From contig NZ_CP092487.1 of assembly GCF_022429565.1 (NCBI RefSeq), positions 2,746,001 to 2,810,000 of the forward strand: DNA of 64,000 bases, read 5' to 3'. Numbering within the stretch: position 1 is the first letter of the stretch; each line of letters starts with the position of its first letter. This DNA is from Lutibacter sp. A64 (GTDB lineage: Bacteria > Bacteroidota > Bacteroidia > Flavobacteriales > Flavobacteriaceae). Made by a program: the position numbers and the translations under genes. This document shows positions 46,648 through 56,239 of the stretch, in pieces. The notes beneath the pieces were generated by a model. That model searched no databases and was not told the origin of the DNA. It was given only the letters and a program-made list of their open reading frames with translations.

Positions 46648-47394
46648 ATGAAAGTGAAAACAATTTTGGTTTCTCAGCCAGCTCCTAAGACCGAGAACTC
46701 TCCTTATACCGATTTAATTGAAAAACAAAAAGTAAAAATTGACTTTGTTCCATTTATTCATGTTGAAGGTGTTTCAGCAAAAGAAGTACGTGTTCAAAAA
46801 ATTGATTTAAGCAAGTTTACTGCTATTATTTTAACTAGTAGAAATGCTGTTGACCACTTTTTTAGAGTAGCAGAAGAGATGCGTTTTACAGTGCCAGATA
46901 CAATGAAATATTTTTGTCAATCTGAAGCAGTAGCATACTATTTACAAAAATATGTTGTGTACCGTAAACGTAAAATTTACGTTGGAAAACGTACGTTTCC
47001 AGAACTATCAACAATTATAAAAAAATATAAAGATGAGAAGTTTTTACTTCCATCATCTGATAAATTAAAAGATATTATACCAGATACTTTAAACGAACTT
47101 GGAGTAAATTGGACTAGAGCTATTTTATTTAAAACAGTTGTTAGCGATTTATCTAACTTAGAAAACGTTTTCTATGATATTTTAGTTTTCTTTTCACCGT
47201 CTGGAATAGATTCATTATTTCAAAATTTTCCAAATTTCAAACAAAATAATACCCGAATTGCAGTGTTTGGAAATTCAACGGTAAAAGCAGCTAAACAAGC
47301 TGGTTTAAAATGTAATATTGAAGCTCCAACACCTGAAACTCCATCTATGACTATGGCGTTGGAAAAATATATTTTAAAAGCTAATAAAAAGTAG
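46648..47394 (+). CDS. hemD: Uroporphyrinogen-III synthase family protein
   Basis: A 248-aa HEM4-fold protein: KTILVSQPAPKTENSPYTDLI, FTAIILTSRNAVDHFF, then VVFFSPSGIDSLFQNFP-like strand (DILVFFSPSGIDSLF) and TRIAVFGNSTVKAAKQAGL, the typical two-domain pattern. It should close hydroxymethylbilane to uroporphyrinogen III for heme synthesis. ATG 46648 is chosen over a TTG three codons upstream. No other heme gene is adjacent, and HEM4 proteins diverge strongly, so another role cannot be excluded. Confidence 0.82.
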   Translation: MKVKTILVSQPAPKTENSPYTDLIEKQKVKIDFVPFIHVEGVSAKEVRVQKIDLSKFTAIILTSRNAVDHFFRVAEEMRFTVPDTMKYFCQSEAVAYYLQKYVVYRKRKIYVGKRTFPELSTIIKKYKDEKFLLPSSDKLKDIIPDTLNELGVNWTRAILFKTVVSDLSNLENVFYDILVFFSPSGIDSLFQNFPNFKQNNTRIAVFGNSTVKAAKQAGLKCNIEAPTPETPSMTMALEKYILKANKK

Positions 47395-47431
47395 TTTTTT
47401 CTTTAGATAAGAAACTTCTATAAAATTATAT

Positions 47432-47475
47432 AAAAAAGCATCCTAATACTCTAAGCGAGATTTAGGATGTTTTTT
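47432..47475. terminator. Bidirectional terminator between hemD and radA
   Basis: Stem CATCCTAA (47439-47446) with TTAGGATG (47462-47469), A-run on the left and T-run on the right, so it works for both converging genes. The right-hand T-run overlaps the radA stop codon. Confidence 0.78.
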
Positions 47476-48832
47476 ATGCGAATAGATTAGCATAAATATC
47501 TTCAACCTTTGCAACTTTTACAATTTTAATGGCGTATTGTTTTGAGCTTATTTTATTAAATTTTGAAATAAATACCTTATTAAAACCTAGCTTTTCAGCT
47601 TCTAAAATACGCTGCTCTACTCTATTTATTGCTCTAATTTCACCCGCTAATCCAATTTCTGCTGCAAAACAAAAATCTTGTGGAATAGCTTCATCTTCAT
47701 TAGAGGATAATATTGCGCTAATAACTGCTAAATCTATTGCAGGATCATCTACTTTAATACCACCGGCAATATTTAAAAAAACATCTTTTGCTCCCAATCT
47801 AAAACCTGCACGTTTTTCTAAAACGGCTAATAACATATTCAACCTTTTAAGATCGTAACCCGTTGCAGAGCGCTGTGGCGTACCATAAACTGCTGTACTT
47901 ACCAATGCCTGAACTTCTATCATTAAAGAGCGCATACCTTCTAAAGTTGCCGCAATTGCAGTACCGCTTAAATTATCTTCTTTTTGAGAAATTAATATTT
48001 CTGAAGGATTATCAACCTCTCTTAAACCAATATTTTGCATTTCGTAAATACCAAGTTCTGCTGTAGAACCAAAACGGTTTTTATTGGCTCGTAAAATTCT
48101 ATAGGTATGGTTTCTATCACCTTCAAATTGCAGTACAACATCTACCATATGTTCCAAAATTTTTGGTCCAGCAATATTTCCATCTTTGGTAATATGTCCA
48201 ATTAATAATACTGGAGTAGCGGTTTCTTTTGCAAATTTTATAAGCTCTGCAGTAGTTTCTCTAATTTGAGAGATTGAACCTGGAGAAGCCTCAATATATT
48301 CGGTATATAATGTTTGAATAGAATCTATAACAACAACTTCTGGCTGAACTTCTTCTATCGCTTTAAAAATATGTTGCGTATTTGTTTCAGTTAAAATTAG
48401 GCAATTTGTATTTTTAATTTGTAACCGTTCTGCGCGCATTTTAATTTGGCTCTGACTTTCTTCGCCGGATACATACAGTACTTTTTTAGGAATTGCCAAT
48501 GCTATTTGTAGTAATAAGGTAGATTTTCCAATACCTGGTTCACCTCCTAAAAGCGTCATAGATCCTTTTACCAAACCACCACCTAAAACACGATTTAACT
48601 CATTGTTTCGTGTAGAAATTCTATCTTCTTTATCTAAAACAATTTCATTTATTTTTAGAGCTTTGTTTGTTTTTTTAACTGAAGATGTTTGTTTCCAATT
48701 TCTTTTTTCTTCCTTTTGTATTACCTCTTCAACAATAGTATTCCACTCGTTACAAGCTTTACATTGCCCTAACCATTTTGCATATTGCGTACCACAATTC
48801 TGACAGAAAAAAGAAGTTTTTACTTTTGCCAT
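47474..48832 (-). CDS. radA: DNA repair protein RadA
   Basis: RecA-like branch-migration ATPase for recombination repair. The 452-aa protein has the N-terminal zinc finger (Cys10, 13, 24, 27), Walker A GGEPGIGKST (96-105), Walker B VVVIDSIQTLY (near 168), the RadA-specific KNRFG at 251-255 and a C-terminal Lon-protease-like domain (from about 290). It follows the flippase-like gene by 40 bp on the same strand, probably last in panC-panD-flippase-radA. Confidence 0.96.
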   Translation of the reverse strand: MAKVKTSFFCQNCGTQYAKWLGQCKACNEWNTIVEEVIQKEEKRNWKQTSSVKKTNKALKINEIVLDKEDRISTRNNELNRVLGGGLVKGSMTLLGGEPGIGKSTLLLQIALAIPKKVLYVSGEESQSQIKMRAERLQIKNTNCLILTETNTQHIFKAIEEVQPEVVVIDSIQTLYTEYIEASPGSISQIRETTAELIKFAKETATPVLLIGHITKDGNIAGPKILEHMVDVVLQFEGDRNHTYRILRANKNRFGSTAELGIYEMQNIGLREVDNPSEILISQKEDNLSGTAIAATLEGMRSLMIEVQALVSTAVYGTPQRSATGYDLKRLNMLLAVLEKRAGFRLGAKDVFLNIAGGIKVDDPAIDLAVISAILSSNEDEAIPQDFCFAAEIGLAGEIRAINRVEQRILEAEKLGFNKVFISKFNKISSKQYAIKIVKVAKVEDIYANLFA

Positions 48833-48872
48833 TTGTATTAAAGTTTAAAAAATAAAGATATAAAGAAATACC

Positions 48873-49853
48873 TTATTTTTTTTGATATTTATTGTAAATC
48901 GGAATTAAAATTAACGATAAGCTTCCAAATAAAATAACCATTAAAGTTTGAGCTGTCCACATTATCCACCCAAAAGCTAAGGCAGCATTAAAATCTATTT
49001 TATATAAAACCAACGCTCCTGCAACTAAAAGCGGATAGGTACCTAAACCTCCATTTGTTAGTGCCATACTTAAACTACCAACAACAAACCCTACAATTAT
49101 AGCTGCAAAAGATAAATTAGTGGTTTCTGGTAATGCAAATGTTACGGCGTAAAACATAAGAATATACATTCCCCAAATAAAAGCTGTATGCGCTATAAAT
49201 TTCCATTTTTTTTGCATTGTAAAAATGCTTTTAGCACCGTCTATTAGTCCATTTACAAAGGTAATAAGCTTTACAATAAAAACATTTTTAGATTTTTTTA
49301 AATAGTTATAACTAAAAAACCCAACTATTGGAAACACAATAAAAATAACTATTTTAGTGTACAAACTATAATTAGAAGTTTCTTCTTTAAAAATATAACT
49401 ACTAATTAATTCTGCTTGAAAAAAGAAAGCAACACCAATTATACCTAATAGAATAATTGCATCTGCAACGCGTTCGGCCACTATAGTTCCAAAAGCTTTT
49501 TCAAAAGGGATGTCTTCATATTTTTTTACACTAGCAGCACGTGCAAATTCTCCAGATCTTGGAATAAATAAATTTAATAGATAGGCTATTAAAACCGACA
49601 TTATACTATTAGCTAATTTGGGTTTATAACCTAACGGTTCTAATAAAAACTGCCAGCGATACGCACGAGATAAATGGCTTAAAATACCTAATAATAACGA
49701 GACTAAAACCCACCAATAATTAGCCGTTTTAAAAGATGTTTTAATGGCTTCAATATCCAAAGGTTCTAATTTTGATAATGAGTACCAAACTAAAAAAACT
49801 CCCAAGAATATTGGGAGTATTAAAAATATAGATTTTTTAATTTTTTTTTTCAA
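48873..49853 (-). CDS. Lysylphosphatidylglycerol synthase-type membrane domain protein (flippase-like, UPF0104)
   Basis: A 326-aa protein with about eight hydrophobic helices of the AglD/UPF0104 family; ANSIMSVLIAYLLNLFIPRSGEFARAAS (in two parts) and ERVADAIILL are the signature stretches, and TNGGLGTYPLLVAGAL is near the end. It has only the membrane part, without the aminoacyl-transfer domain of true MprF, so a lipid or polyprenyl-lipid flipping role is inference. The start codon is TTG 2 bp after the panD stop; no ATG is nearby. Confidence 0.85.
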   Translation of the reverse strand: MKKKIKKSIFLILPIFLGVFLVWYSLSKLEPLDIEAIKTSFKTANYWWVLVSLLLGILSHLSRAYRWQFLLEPLGYKPKLANSIMSVLIAYLLNLFIPRSGEFARAASVKKYEDIPFEKAFGTIVAERVADAIILLGIIGVAFFFQAELISSYIFKEETSNYSLYTKIVIFIVFPIVGFFSYNYLKKSKNVFIVKLITFVNGLIDGAKSIFTMQKKWKFIAHTAFIWGMYILMFYAVTFALPETTNLSFAAIIVGFVVGSLSMALTNGGLGTYPLLVAGALVLYKIDFNAALAFGWIMWTAQTLMVILFGSLSLILIPIYNKYQKK

Positions 49854-49855
49854 AT

Positions 49856-50206
49856 TTATGTTAACGAGTTATCGTTTTCATTTGGAAAAATTAATGATGG
49901 CTTAAATGATTTTGCTTCTTCAAAATCCATTATTCCGTAAGAAATTATTATAACAATATCTCCTTTAGCTACTTTTCTAGCCGCTGGACCGTTTAATGTA
50001 ATTTCTCCACTTTTTCTAGGACCTGGAATTGCATATGTTTCAAGACGTTCTCCATTGTTAATATTCACAATTTGAACTTTTTCACCTTGAATTATATTGG
50101 AAGCATCCATTAAATCTTCGTCAATAGTTATACTGCCAATATATTGTAAATCGGCTCCTGTAACCTTAACTCTGTGAATTTTTGATTTTACTACTTCTAT
50201 CTGCAT
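49856..50206 (-). CDS. panD: Aspartate 1-decarboxylase
   Basis: Makes beta-alanine from aspartate for pantothenate. The 116-aa pyruvoyl enzyme has the self-cleavage site Gly24-Ser25 in [13 protein letters not shown], Lys7-like start [12 protein letters not shown], the [13 protein letters not shown] segment and [19 protein letters not shown]. It follows panC by 38 bp. Confidence 0.96.
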   Translation of the reverse strand: MQIEVVKSKIHRVKVTGADLQYIGSITIDEDLMDASNIIQGEKVQIVNINNGERLETYAIPGPRKSGEITLNGPAARKVAKGDIVIIISYGIMDFEEAKSFKPSLIFPNENDNSLT

Positions 50207-50244
50207 AATGCAAAATTAATAATTTTGTGTTAATCTATTCATAT

Positions 50245-51084
50245 TTATAAACTTATATTATCTATAAGTCTAATTTTACCTGCAAAAACAGCTATAAAAG
50301 CTCTATATTTTTGCTTAGGGTTCTTATTTTTAATTGTTAGCAGTGTTTCTTCATCTGCAATTTCAAAATATTCTAATTTAAAAAGTGGGTGTTTTTCAAA
50401 CTCATTTTCAACCCAATTTACAACATCTAAAGCACTTTCTGTGCCAAACTTAACTTTTGCTTGTTTTAAAGTTTTATATATAAATGGTGCAGCTTCTCTA
50501 TGTGCTTCGGTAAGTCTAGCATTTCTAGAACTCATTGCTAACCCATCAGCTTCTCTAAAAATTTCACAACCTACAATTTTTATCGGAATTTTATGATTTT
50601 TTACCATATTTCTAATAATTTGTAGTTGCTGAAAATCTTTTTCTCCAAAATATGCTTTTGTAGGTTTCACAATTTCAAACAAACGTTTTACTATAGTTCC
50701 AACACCGTCAAAATGTCCTACTCTAAATTTACCTTCCATTTGAAACTCTAAACCATCAAAATTAAAAGATTGAGAAGTTATATTATCCGCATAAATTTCT
50801 TTGGCTGAAGGCGCAAAAACTAAATCGCAAAATACAGATTTTAAGAGCGATAAATCTTTCTCTATTGTTTTAGGATAATTTATTAAATCTTCTTGCTTAT
50901 CGAATTGAGTAGGATTTACAAAAACACTTACAACAACAATATCATTCTCTTTTTTTGCTCTTTCTATTAGCGATAAATGCCCTTTATGAAGTGCTCCCAT
51001 AGTTGGCACAAAACCAACTGTAGTTCCTTTTTTTAACGACTCAATTTTTTGTTGTACCGATTTTATTTTTGCAAAAACTAGCAT
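50245..51084 (-). CDS. panC: Pantothenate synthetase
   Basis: Joins pantoate and beta-alanine using ATP. The 279-aa protein has the HIGH-type motif FVPTMGALHKGHLSLIERA at about 25-43, VFVNPTQFDKQEDL, YFGEKDFQQLQIIRNMV and the KMSKS-like loop GLAMSSRNARLT. First in panC-panD-flippase-radA and divergent from the GT5-like gene. Confidence 0.96.
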   Translation of the reverse strand: MLVFAKIKSVQQKIESLKKGTTVGFVPTMGALHKGHLSLIERAKKENDIVVVSVFVNPTQFDKQEDLINYPKTIEKDLSLLKSVFCDLVFAPSAKEIYADNITSQSFNFDGLEFQMEGKFRVGHFDGVGTIVKRLFEIVKPTKAYFGEKDFQQLQIIRNMVKNHKIPIKIVGCEIFREADGLAMSSRNARLTEAHREAAPFIYKTLKQAKVKFGTESALDVVNWVENEFEKHPLFKLEYFEIADEETLLTIKNKNPKQKYRAFIAVFAGKIRLIDNISL

Positions 51085-51115
51085 AATACATTTGTTAATA
51101 AACGTTAAAAGCGTG

Positions 51116-51123
51116 CAAACTTA
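51116..51123 (-). promoter_or_regulatory. Predicted -7 promoter element (TAAGTTTG) for panC
   Basis: Exact TAnnTTTG match on the minus strand, 31 bp upstream of the panC ATG. Confidence 0.4.
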
Positions 51124-51156
51124 CATTTTTCAAGTCAAAATCTACATAAATTTTCG

Positions 51157-51164
51157 TAATTTTG
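51157..51164 (+). promoter_or_regulatory. Predicted -7 promoter element (TAATTTTG) for the GT5-like-DUF4270-glmS unit
   Basis: Exact TAnnTTTG match 28 bp before the ATG at 51193. It shares the divergent 108-bp spacer with the panC element. Confidence 0.4.
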
Positions 51165-51192
51165 CGTAATCTTTAAAATAAAGAGTTGGAAT

Positions 51193-51999
51193 ATGAAAGA
51201 TAAGAGAGTATTAGTTGTATCATCTGAAGTTGTACCTTATTTACCAGAAAATGAACTATCTACAACTTCTTTCGAAGTTGCAAAAATGATCCATGGACAA
51301 GGAGGTCAAACACGTATTTTTATGCCTCGCTATGGATTAATTAATGAAAGAAGACATCAATTACACGAAGTTATTCGCTTATCTGGGATGAATTTAGTAA
51401 TTAATGACATGGATATGCCACTAATTATTAAAGTTGCTTCTATTCCTAAAGAAAGAATGCAAGTTTACTTTATAGATAACGACGAATACTTTAAACGTAA
51501 AGCATTATTTACCGATGAAGATAACGCATTATTTAAAGATAATGATGAACGTGCCATATTTTTTGCAAAAGGTGTTGTTGAAACAGTAAAAAAATTAAAT
51601 TGGGCTCCAGATATTATCCATGTACATGGCTGGATGGCTTCACTTTTACCTTTGTACATTAAAGAATATTACAAAAATGATCCTTTATTTACAGATAGTA
51701 AAATTGTAACTTCTATTTACAATAATGGTTTTGAAGGTTCTTTAGAAGCAAACTTTAGTGATAAAATTAAATTTGACGAGATAGATTCTTCTAAATTTAA
51801 AACTATAGCTAATCCAAATTATACAAACATTTTAATAAATGCTATTGAAAACTCCGATGCCGTTATACAAAGTAGCGAAGTACTTCCAGATGATTTATTA
51901 GAATATTTAAAAACAAGTGACAAACCTATATTAGATTACTTCCCTCCAGAAGAATTTGAAAATAAATATACAGAATTTTACATTAACAACGTTCTATAG
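51193..51999 (+). CDS. Half-length glycogen/starch synthase-like protein (GT5 N-terminal domain only)
   Basis: A 268-aa protein matching only the N-terminal Rossmann half of GT5 synthases: RVLVVSSEVVPYLPEN, VAKMIHGQGGQTRIFMPRYG, DNDEYFKRKALF, FFAKGVVETVKKLNW and APDIIHVHGWMASLLPLYI are clear. The KxGGL sugar-nucleotide loop near residue 20 is replaced by ENELSTTSFE. The C-terminal catalytic half of the roughly 480-aa GlgA is missing, with no frameshift or leftover coding sequence after the stop, so this is the natural length and not a truncation here. It precedes DUF4270 and glmS by 29 and 18 bp. Synthase activity is unlikely; a regulatory or binding role is inference. Confidence 0.82.
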   Translation: MKDKRVLVVSSEVVPYLPENELSTTSFEVAKMIHGQGGQTRIFMPRYGLINERRHQLHEVIRLSGMNLVINDMDMPLIIKVASIPKERMQVYFIDNDEYFKRKALFTDEDNALFKDNDERAIFFAKGVVETVKKLNWAPDIIHVHGWMASLLPLYIKEYYKNDPLFTDSKIVTSIYNNGFEGSLEANFSDKIKFDEIDSSKFKTIANPNYTNILINAIENSDAVIQSSEVLPDDLLEYLKTSDKPILDYFPPEEFENKYTEFYINNVL

Positions 52000-52028
52000 T
52001 TAAATCCTAACAAATATTAATCTATAAT

Positions 52029-53561
52029 ATGACAACAAAAGTTGTAAGTACATTTAAATACTTAGGAATATTTTCTTTGGTATTTTTTTCACTAATTTCA
52101 TGTGAAAAAGAAATTGAAAGTATAGGAGTAAATCTTATTGATAGCGATATTTTTGATACAAATAAATTAACCTCAGAAGTTATAACTACAAATGAAAATA
52201 TAGATCGTGTACCTTCAAATTACCTATCTCAATACCTATTAGGAGTTTATGCTGATGAAGAATTTGGTAAAATAAAAGCTTCAGTTGTTACCCAACTAAC
52301 ATTACCAACCTATGGAGATAGTTATGCAACTGGTTATGGAGATGATGTAGCAATAGATTCTGTGCTTATTAATATTCCTTACCAATCTACAAGAATAGAT
52401 GATTCTTCTGATGGAAAACCACAATTTACATTAGATTCTATATTTGGTAATGAAGATGTTTCATTTCAATTAGATGTATTTGAATTAAAAACATTTTTAA
52501 ATACCCTGGATCCAACTGAGCCTTCTAAACAAGCTATTTATTATTCCGACAAAGAATTTCAAAAAGGAGATATTCCTTTATTTTCAGGAGAATTTAAAGT
52601 AAATGCAAACGATACAGTTACCTATATTAAAAGATATTTAAATGATGGTGTAACCGTTTATGATATTGATACTATTAAAAATGACGATTTAAGTCCTTCA
52701 ATTAATTTGCCGTTAAACGAAACGCAAATTCAGCAACTTTTTATTGAAAACGCTTCAAGCTCAGAATTTTCAGATAGTGATTCTTTTAACCATTACTTTA
52801 GAGGTTTATATATTGAAGCTTCAGAATTTATGAACGAAAAAGCACATCTTTTATCGTTAGATATATCTGATGCAAAAATGGTAATTTATTATTCTAAAAC
52901 TCAAGATGAAACAGACGAGCAAGATTTAAACGATAATGGTACAAAAGGTGAAGATGGTGTAAGAACAAAACATACATATAACTTTACTTTTGGAACTCTT
53001 AAATCAAATATTTTAGATAGAGATTATACAACTTCTAAATTAGCTGGAGACGATAGAATATATGTACAAGGAGCTGCAGGTTCGTTAGCAACAGTAGATT
53101 TGTTTACCAATGAAGATTTAACTGAATTAAGAGCCAATAATTGGTTAATTACAGATGCAACTTTAACTTTATATGTAGATCAAAATGCATCTTCAGATAT
53201 AGCTCCAGAGCAACTTTTAATCTATAATTACGATGAAAATACACATATTATAGATATGATTACAGAAGGTGCTGCAGCTGTTGGTGGTTATTTAGAAAGA
53301 GACGATGATGAACTGCCCTACAAATACGAATTTAAAGTAACAGATTATATTTCTGAATTACTAAAATCTGATGATGAAGCTGTTGATTTAGCAAAACTTG
53401 GAATTAAAGTATATAATTCTACAGATGCACTAACAAGTATTACAGATTTAACAATAAAAAATTATAGTTGGACTCCAAAAGGTGTTGTTTTATACAACCA
53501 CAATGAAAGTGCCGGAGAAAAAAGAGCTAAATTAGAAATTACATATACCGAACTTAAATAA
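52029..53561 (+). CDS. DUF4270 family lipoprotein
   Basis: A 510-aa predicted lipoprotein; the signal ends in a lipobox-like SLISC with Cys25, followed by EKEIESIGVNLIDSD, the usual start of the DUF4270 family of Bacteroidota. The mature part is rich in beta strands and Asp/Thr/Tyr, like surface-exposed proteins. Function is unknown. It lies between the half-length GT5 and glmS genes in what is very likely one transcript. Confidence 0.85.
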   Translation: MTTKVVSTFKYLGIFSLVFFSLISCEKEIESIGVNLIDSDIFDTNKLTSEVITTNENIDRVPSNYLSQYLLGVYADEEFGKIKASVVTQLTLPTYGDSYATGYGDDVAIDSVLINIPYQSTRIDDSSDGKPQFTLDSIFGNEDVSFQLDVFELKTFLNTLDPTEPSKQAIYYSDKEFQKGDIPLFSGEFKVNANDTVTYIKRYLNDGVTVYDIDTIKNDDLSPSINLPLNETQIQQLFIENASSSEFSDSDSFNHYFRGLYIEASEFMNEKAHLLSLDISDAKMVIYYSKTQDETDEQDLNDNGTKGEDGVRTKHTYNFTFGTLKSNILDRDYTTSKLAGDDRIYVQGAAGSLATVDLFTNEDLTELRANNWLITDATLTLYVDQNASSDIAPEQLLIYNYDENTHIIDMITEGAAAVGGYLERDDDELPYKYEFKVTDYISELLKSDDEAVDLAKLGIKVYNSTDALTSITDLTIKNYSWTPKGVVLYNHNESAGEKRAKLEITYTELK

Positions 53562-53579
53562 CTAAAAATACAACTTTTT

Positions 53580-55433
53580 ATGTGTGGAATTACTGGATAT
53601 TTAGGTTTTAGAGAAGCATATCCAATAGTTATTAACGGCTTACAAAGATTAGAATACCGTGGTTATGATAGCGCTGGAATTGTTTTAACTTCAAAAAAAG
53701 ACAAGTTAAAACTCTTTAAAACCAAAGGTAAAGTAGCTGTTTTAAAAAAAATTGCTGAACAAAATAACACATCGGGAAATTTAGCATTAGGACATACACG
53801 TTGGGCTACGCACGGAATTCCTAGCACAGAAAATTCGCATCCACATATATCAAATTCAGGAAATTTAGTAATTGTACACAATGGTATTATTGAAAATTAC
53901 GATACCATTAAAAAAGAACTTATAAATAGAGGTTACACCTTTAAAAGCGATACAGATACAGAAGTTTTAGTAAATTTAATTGAAGAAATACAACTTAAAA
54001 ATAACTGCAAACTTGGTAAGGCCGTTCAATTAGCACTTACAAATGTTGTGGGTGCATATGCAATTGCGGTATATGATGTTAACAAATCCGATGAAATTAT
54101 AGTTGCAAAATTAGGAAGCCCATTAGCTATTGGTATTGGAGAAAACAATACCGAATATTTTATAGCATCTGACGCTTCTCCATTTATTGAATATACCAAA
54201 GATGCTATTTATTTAGATGATGAAGAATTAGCAATAATTAAACTCGGTAAAGAAATTAGAGTCCGAAAAATTAACGATGATTCTTTTGTTGAGCCTAATA
54301 TACAAGAGCTAAAACTTAACTTAGAACAAATAGAAAAAGGTGGTTACGATCACTTTATGCTAAAAGAAATACACGAACAACCACACGCAATTTTAGACAC
54401 CTATAGAGGACGACTTTTAGCAGATAAAGGCATTATAAAAATGGGCAGTATTGATAACAATATTACTAAATTTTTAAGTGCAAAACGCATTATAATCATT
54501 GCCTGTGGTACATCTTGGCACGCCGGTTTGGTTGGAGAGTATTTAATTGAAGAATTTGCAAGAATTCCTGTTGAAGTTGAATACGCATCAGAATTTAGGT
54601 ATAGAAATCCAATAATAAATAAAGACGATATCGTAATTGCAATTTCTCAATCTGGAGAAACTGCAGATACTTTGGCCGCCATTAAATTAGCAAAAGCTAA
54701 TGGTGCTTTTGTATTTGGAATTTGCAATGTTGTTGGCTCTACAATTGCCAGAGAAACACATTCTGGAGCTTATACACACGCAGGTCCAGAAATTGGAGTA
54801 GCTTCAACAAAAGCATTTACTACACAAATAACAGTACTTTCTTTAATAGCTTTAAAATTAGGAAACCTAAAAGGCGAACTTTCTAATGCTGTGTTTAATA
54901 CTTATTTACAAGAATTAGACTTAATACCTAACAAAGTAGAAGATTTATTAAAAATTAATGCAGAAATAGAAGCAATAGCTGCTATTTATAAAGATGCTCC
55001 AAACTGTTTATACTTAGGTAGAGGCTTTAATTTTCCTGTTGCCTTAGAAGGAGCCCTAAAACTAAAAGAAATCTCTTATATCCACGCTGAAGGCTATCCT
55101 GCAGCAGAAATGAAACACGGACCTATTGCTTTAATAGATGCATCTATGCCTGTAATTGTAATAGCAACCAAAAAAGGGCATTACGAAAAAGTTGTAAGTA
55201 ATATACAAGAAATTATATCTAGAAAAGGAAAAATTATAGCTATAGTAACCAAAGGAGATACCGTAGTAAAAGAAATGGCAGATCACGTTATTGAAATTCC
55301 AGAAACAGAAGAGGCTTTTTCACCTTTATTAACCACAATACCTTTACAATTACTGTCTTATTATATTGCAGTAATGCGTGGTTGTAATGTAGACCAACCA
55401 AGAAACTTAGCTAAATCTGTTACGGTAGAGTAA
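53580..55433 (+). CDS. glmS: Glutamine--fructose-6-phosphate aminotransferase (isomerizing)
   Basis: First step of UDP-GlcNAc synthesis, feeding peptidoglycan and LPS. The 617-aa protein has the Ntn glutaminase domain with catalytic Cys2 (MCGITGYLGF), LEYRGYDSAG, GHTRWATHG and IVHNGIIENY. Two SIS sugar-isomerase domains follow (CGTSWHAGLVGEYLIEE, AISQSGETADTLAA, LGRGFNFPVALEGALKLKE), and the protein ends with LAKSVTVE. Last of three genes starting at the GT5-like protein. No glmS ribozyme was recognised upstream, as expected outside Bacillota. Confidence 0.97.
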   Translation: MCGITGYLGFREAYPIVINGLQRLEYRGYDSAGIVLTSKKDKLKLFKTKGKVAVLKKIAEQNNTSGNLALGHTRWATHGIPSTENSHPHISNSGNLVIVHNGIIENYDTIKKELINRGYTFKSDTDTEVLVNLIEEIQLKNNCKLGKAVQLALTNVVGAYAIAVYDVNKSDEIIVAKLGSPLAIGIGENNTEYFIASDASPFIEYTKDAIYLDDEELAIIKLGKEIRVRKINDDSFVEPNIQELKLNLEQIEKGGYDHFMLKEIHEQPHAILDTYRGRLLADKGIIKMGSIDNNITKFLSAKRIIIIACGTSWHAGLVGEYLIEEFARIPVEVEYASEFRYRNPIINKDDIVIAISQSGETADTLAAIKLAKANGAFVFGICNVVGSTIARETHSGAYTHAGPEIGVASTKAFTTQITVLSLIALKLGNLKGELSNAVFNTYLQELDLIPNKVEDLLKINAEIEAIAAIYKDAPNCLYLGRGFNFPVALEGALKLKEISYIHAEGYPAAEMKHGPIALIDASMPVIVIATKKGHYEKVVSNIQEIISRKGKIIAIVTKGDTVVKEMADHVIEIPETEEAFSPLLTTIPLQLLSYYIAVMRGCNVDQPRNLAKSVTVE

Positions 55434-55964
55434 ATATTTTAATGATGGTTATTTCTATCTTTTAATACAATTTCTGCTATTAATTTATACTTTTTTATTT
55501 TTATTAGTAACAAATAACCTAAGCGTTATTAACGTTCTCGTATCTAAATTAGAACAACTCTTAACAAAAGTTTTTTTATATTTGAATAGGATAAATTTAT
55601 GTGTTTTAAAAATTGCCATACCAAAAACTCACATAAAATATAACTTTATCCAATAAATAGTAACTGTAAAAAGTTAGTATTGAATGGATATAACTAGTTG
55701 TAATTAATAGCTCGATTGAATTTCTGCTAGAAATAAAATTAGCTTAATGAAATGATTTTTAGCAAATTACGAACTGAATGTTGATTCGAGTAGAATTTGA
55801 ATTTCAAATTGTTGTAAAAGTCAATTAATGACAAATTCTGAATTCGATTTCTCTTTACCGATTTGAGAGCTGAAATGGAAAACTCAATGAATTCCAAGAT
55901 TTTAAAATCATAACGGATTGAGATTTGAAACGAAAAAAAATTGCAGAACAAAAAAACAAGTAAA
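55434..55964. other. 531-bp gene-poor stretch after glmS
   Basis: I see no supported gene, RNA or repeat. Base composition past about 55680 shifts to a pattern (many GAATT, TTTGA runs, more G) unlike the neighbouring core spacers and like the accessory block that follows. An 87-codon reading frame on the minus strand (55739-56002) overlaps the small membrane protein and looks like chance. The stretch may contain decayed coding sequence, but no residue pattern was recognisable. Confidence 0.5.
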
Positions 55965-56171
55965 ATGATAAATTCGAAACCAAATAATAAATTAAATAGC
56001 AAGGACTATTTATTTTTAACAGTATGCTTAATTATTTTTTTTACCGTAATTCTGTATATATGGGCGGATGGAACTTTAAATGGTACTCTGATCATTGCTG
56101 CTGTTATAGGAGTTATTATTGCAATTCCTATTGTTTTATATGTGTTAAAAAAATTGAATGATGAACAATGA
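55965..56171 (+). CDS. Small two-helix membrane protein, hypothetical
   Basis: A 68-aa protein starting at ATG 55965: a polar N-terminus (MINSKPNNKLNSKD), two hydrophobic helices (about 15-33 and 38-60), and a charged end (KKLNDEQ). No family was recognised. A longer form would need a TTG eight codons upstream. It sits at the left edge of the accessory patch, 213 bp before the nuclease-like gene. A minus-strand frame overlaps its first third, so coding status is moderate. Confidence 0.45.
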   Translation: MINSKPNNKLNSKDYLFLTVCLIIFFTVILYIWADGTLNGTLIIAAVIGVIIAIPIVLYVLKKLNDEQ

Positions 56172-56239
56172 TGAAAAACCTTGAAAAATACTTAAATTTA
56201 ATTATCAGTAGAACGTGTCGCTAAAAATTACAACACCTC

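Noticed and set aside
53562-53579. glmS ribozyme or riboswitch upstream of glmS
   Set aside because: The spacer is only 18 bp inside an operon, too short for the ribozyme.
55739-56002. 87-codon minus-strand frame overlapping the small membrane protein
   Set aside because: No recognisable family, overlaps the better plus-strand candidate, and the Phe/Ile/Asn-rich composition is what AT-rich noncoding DNA gives.
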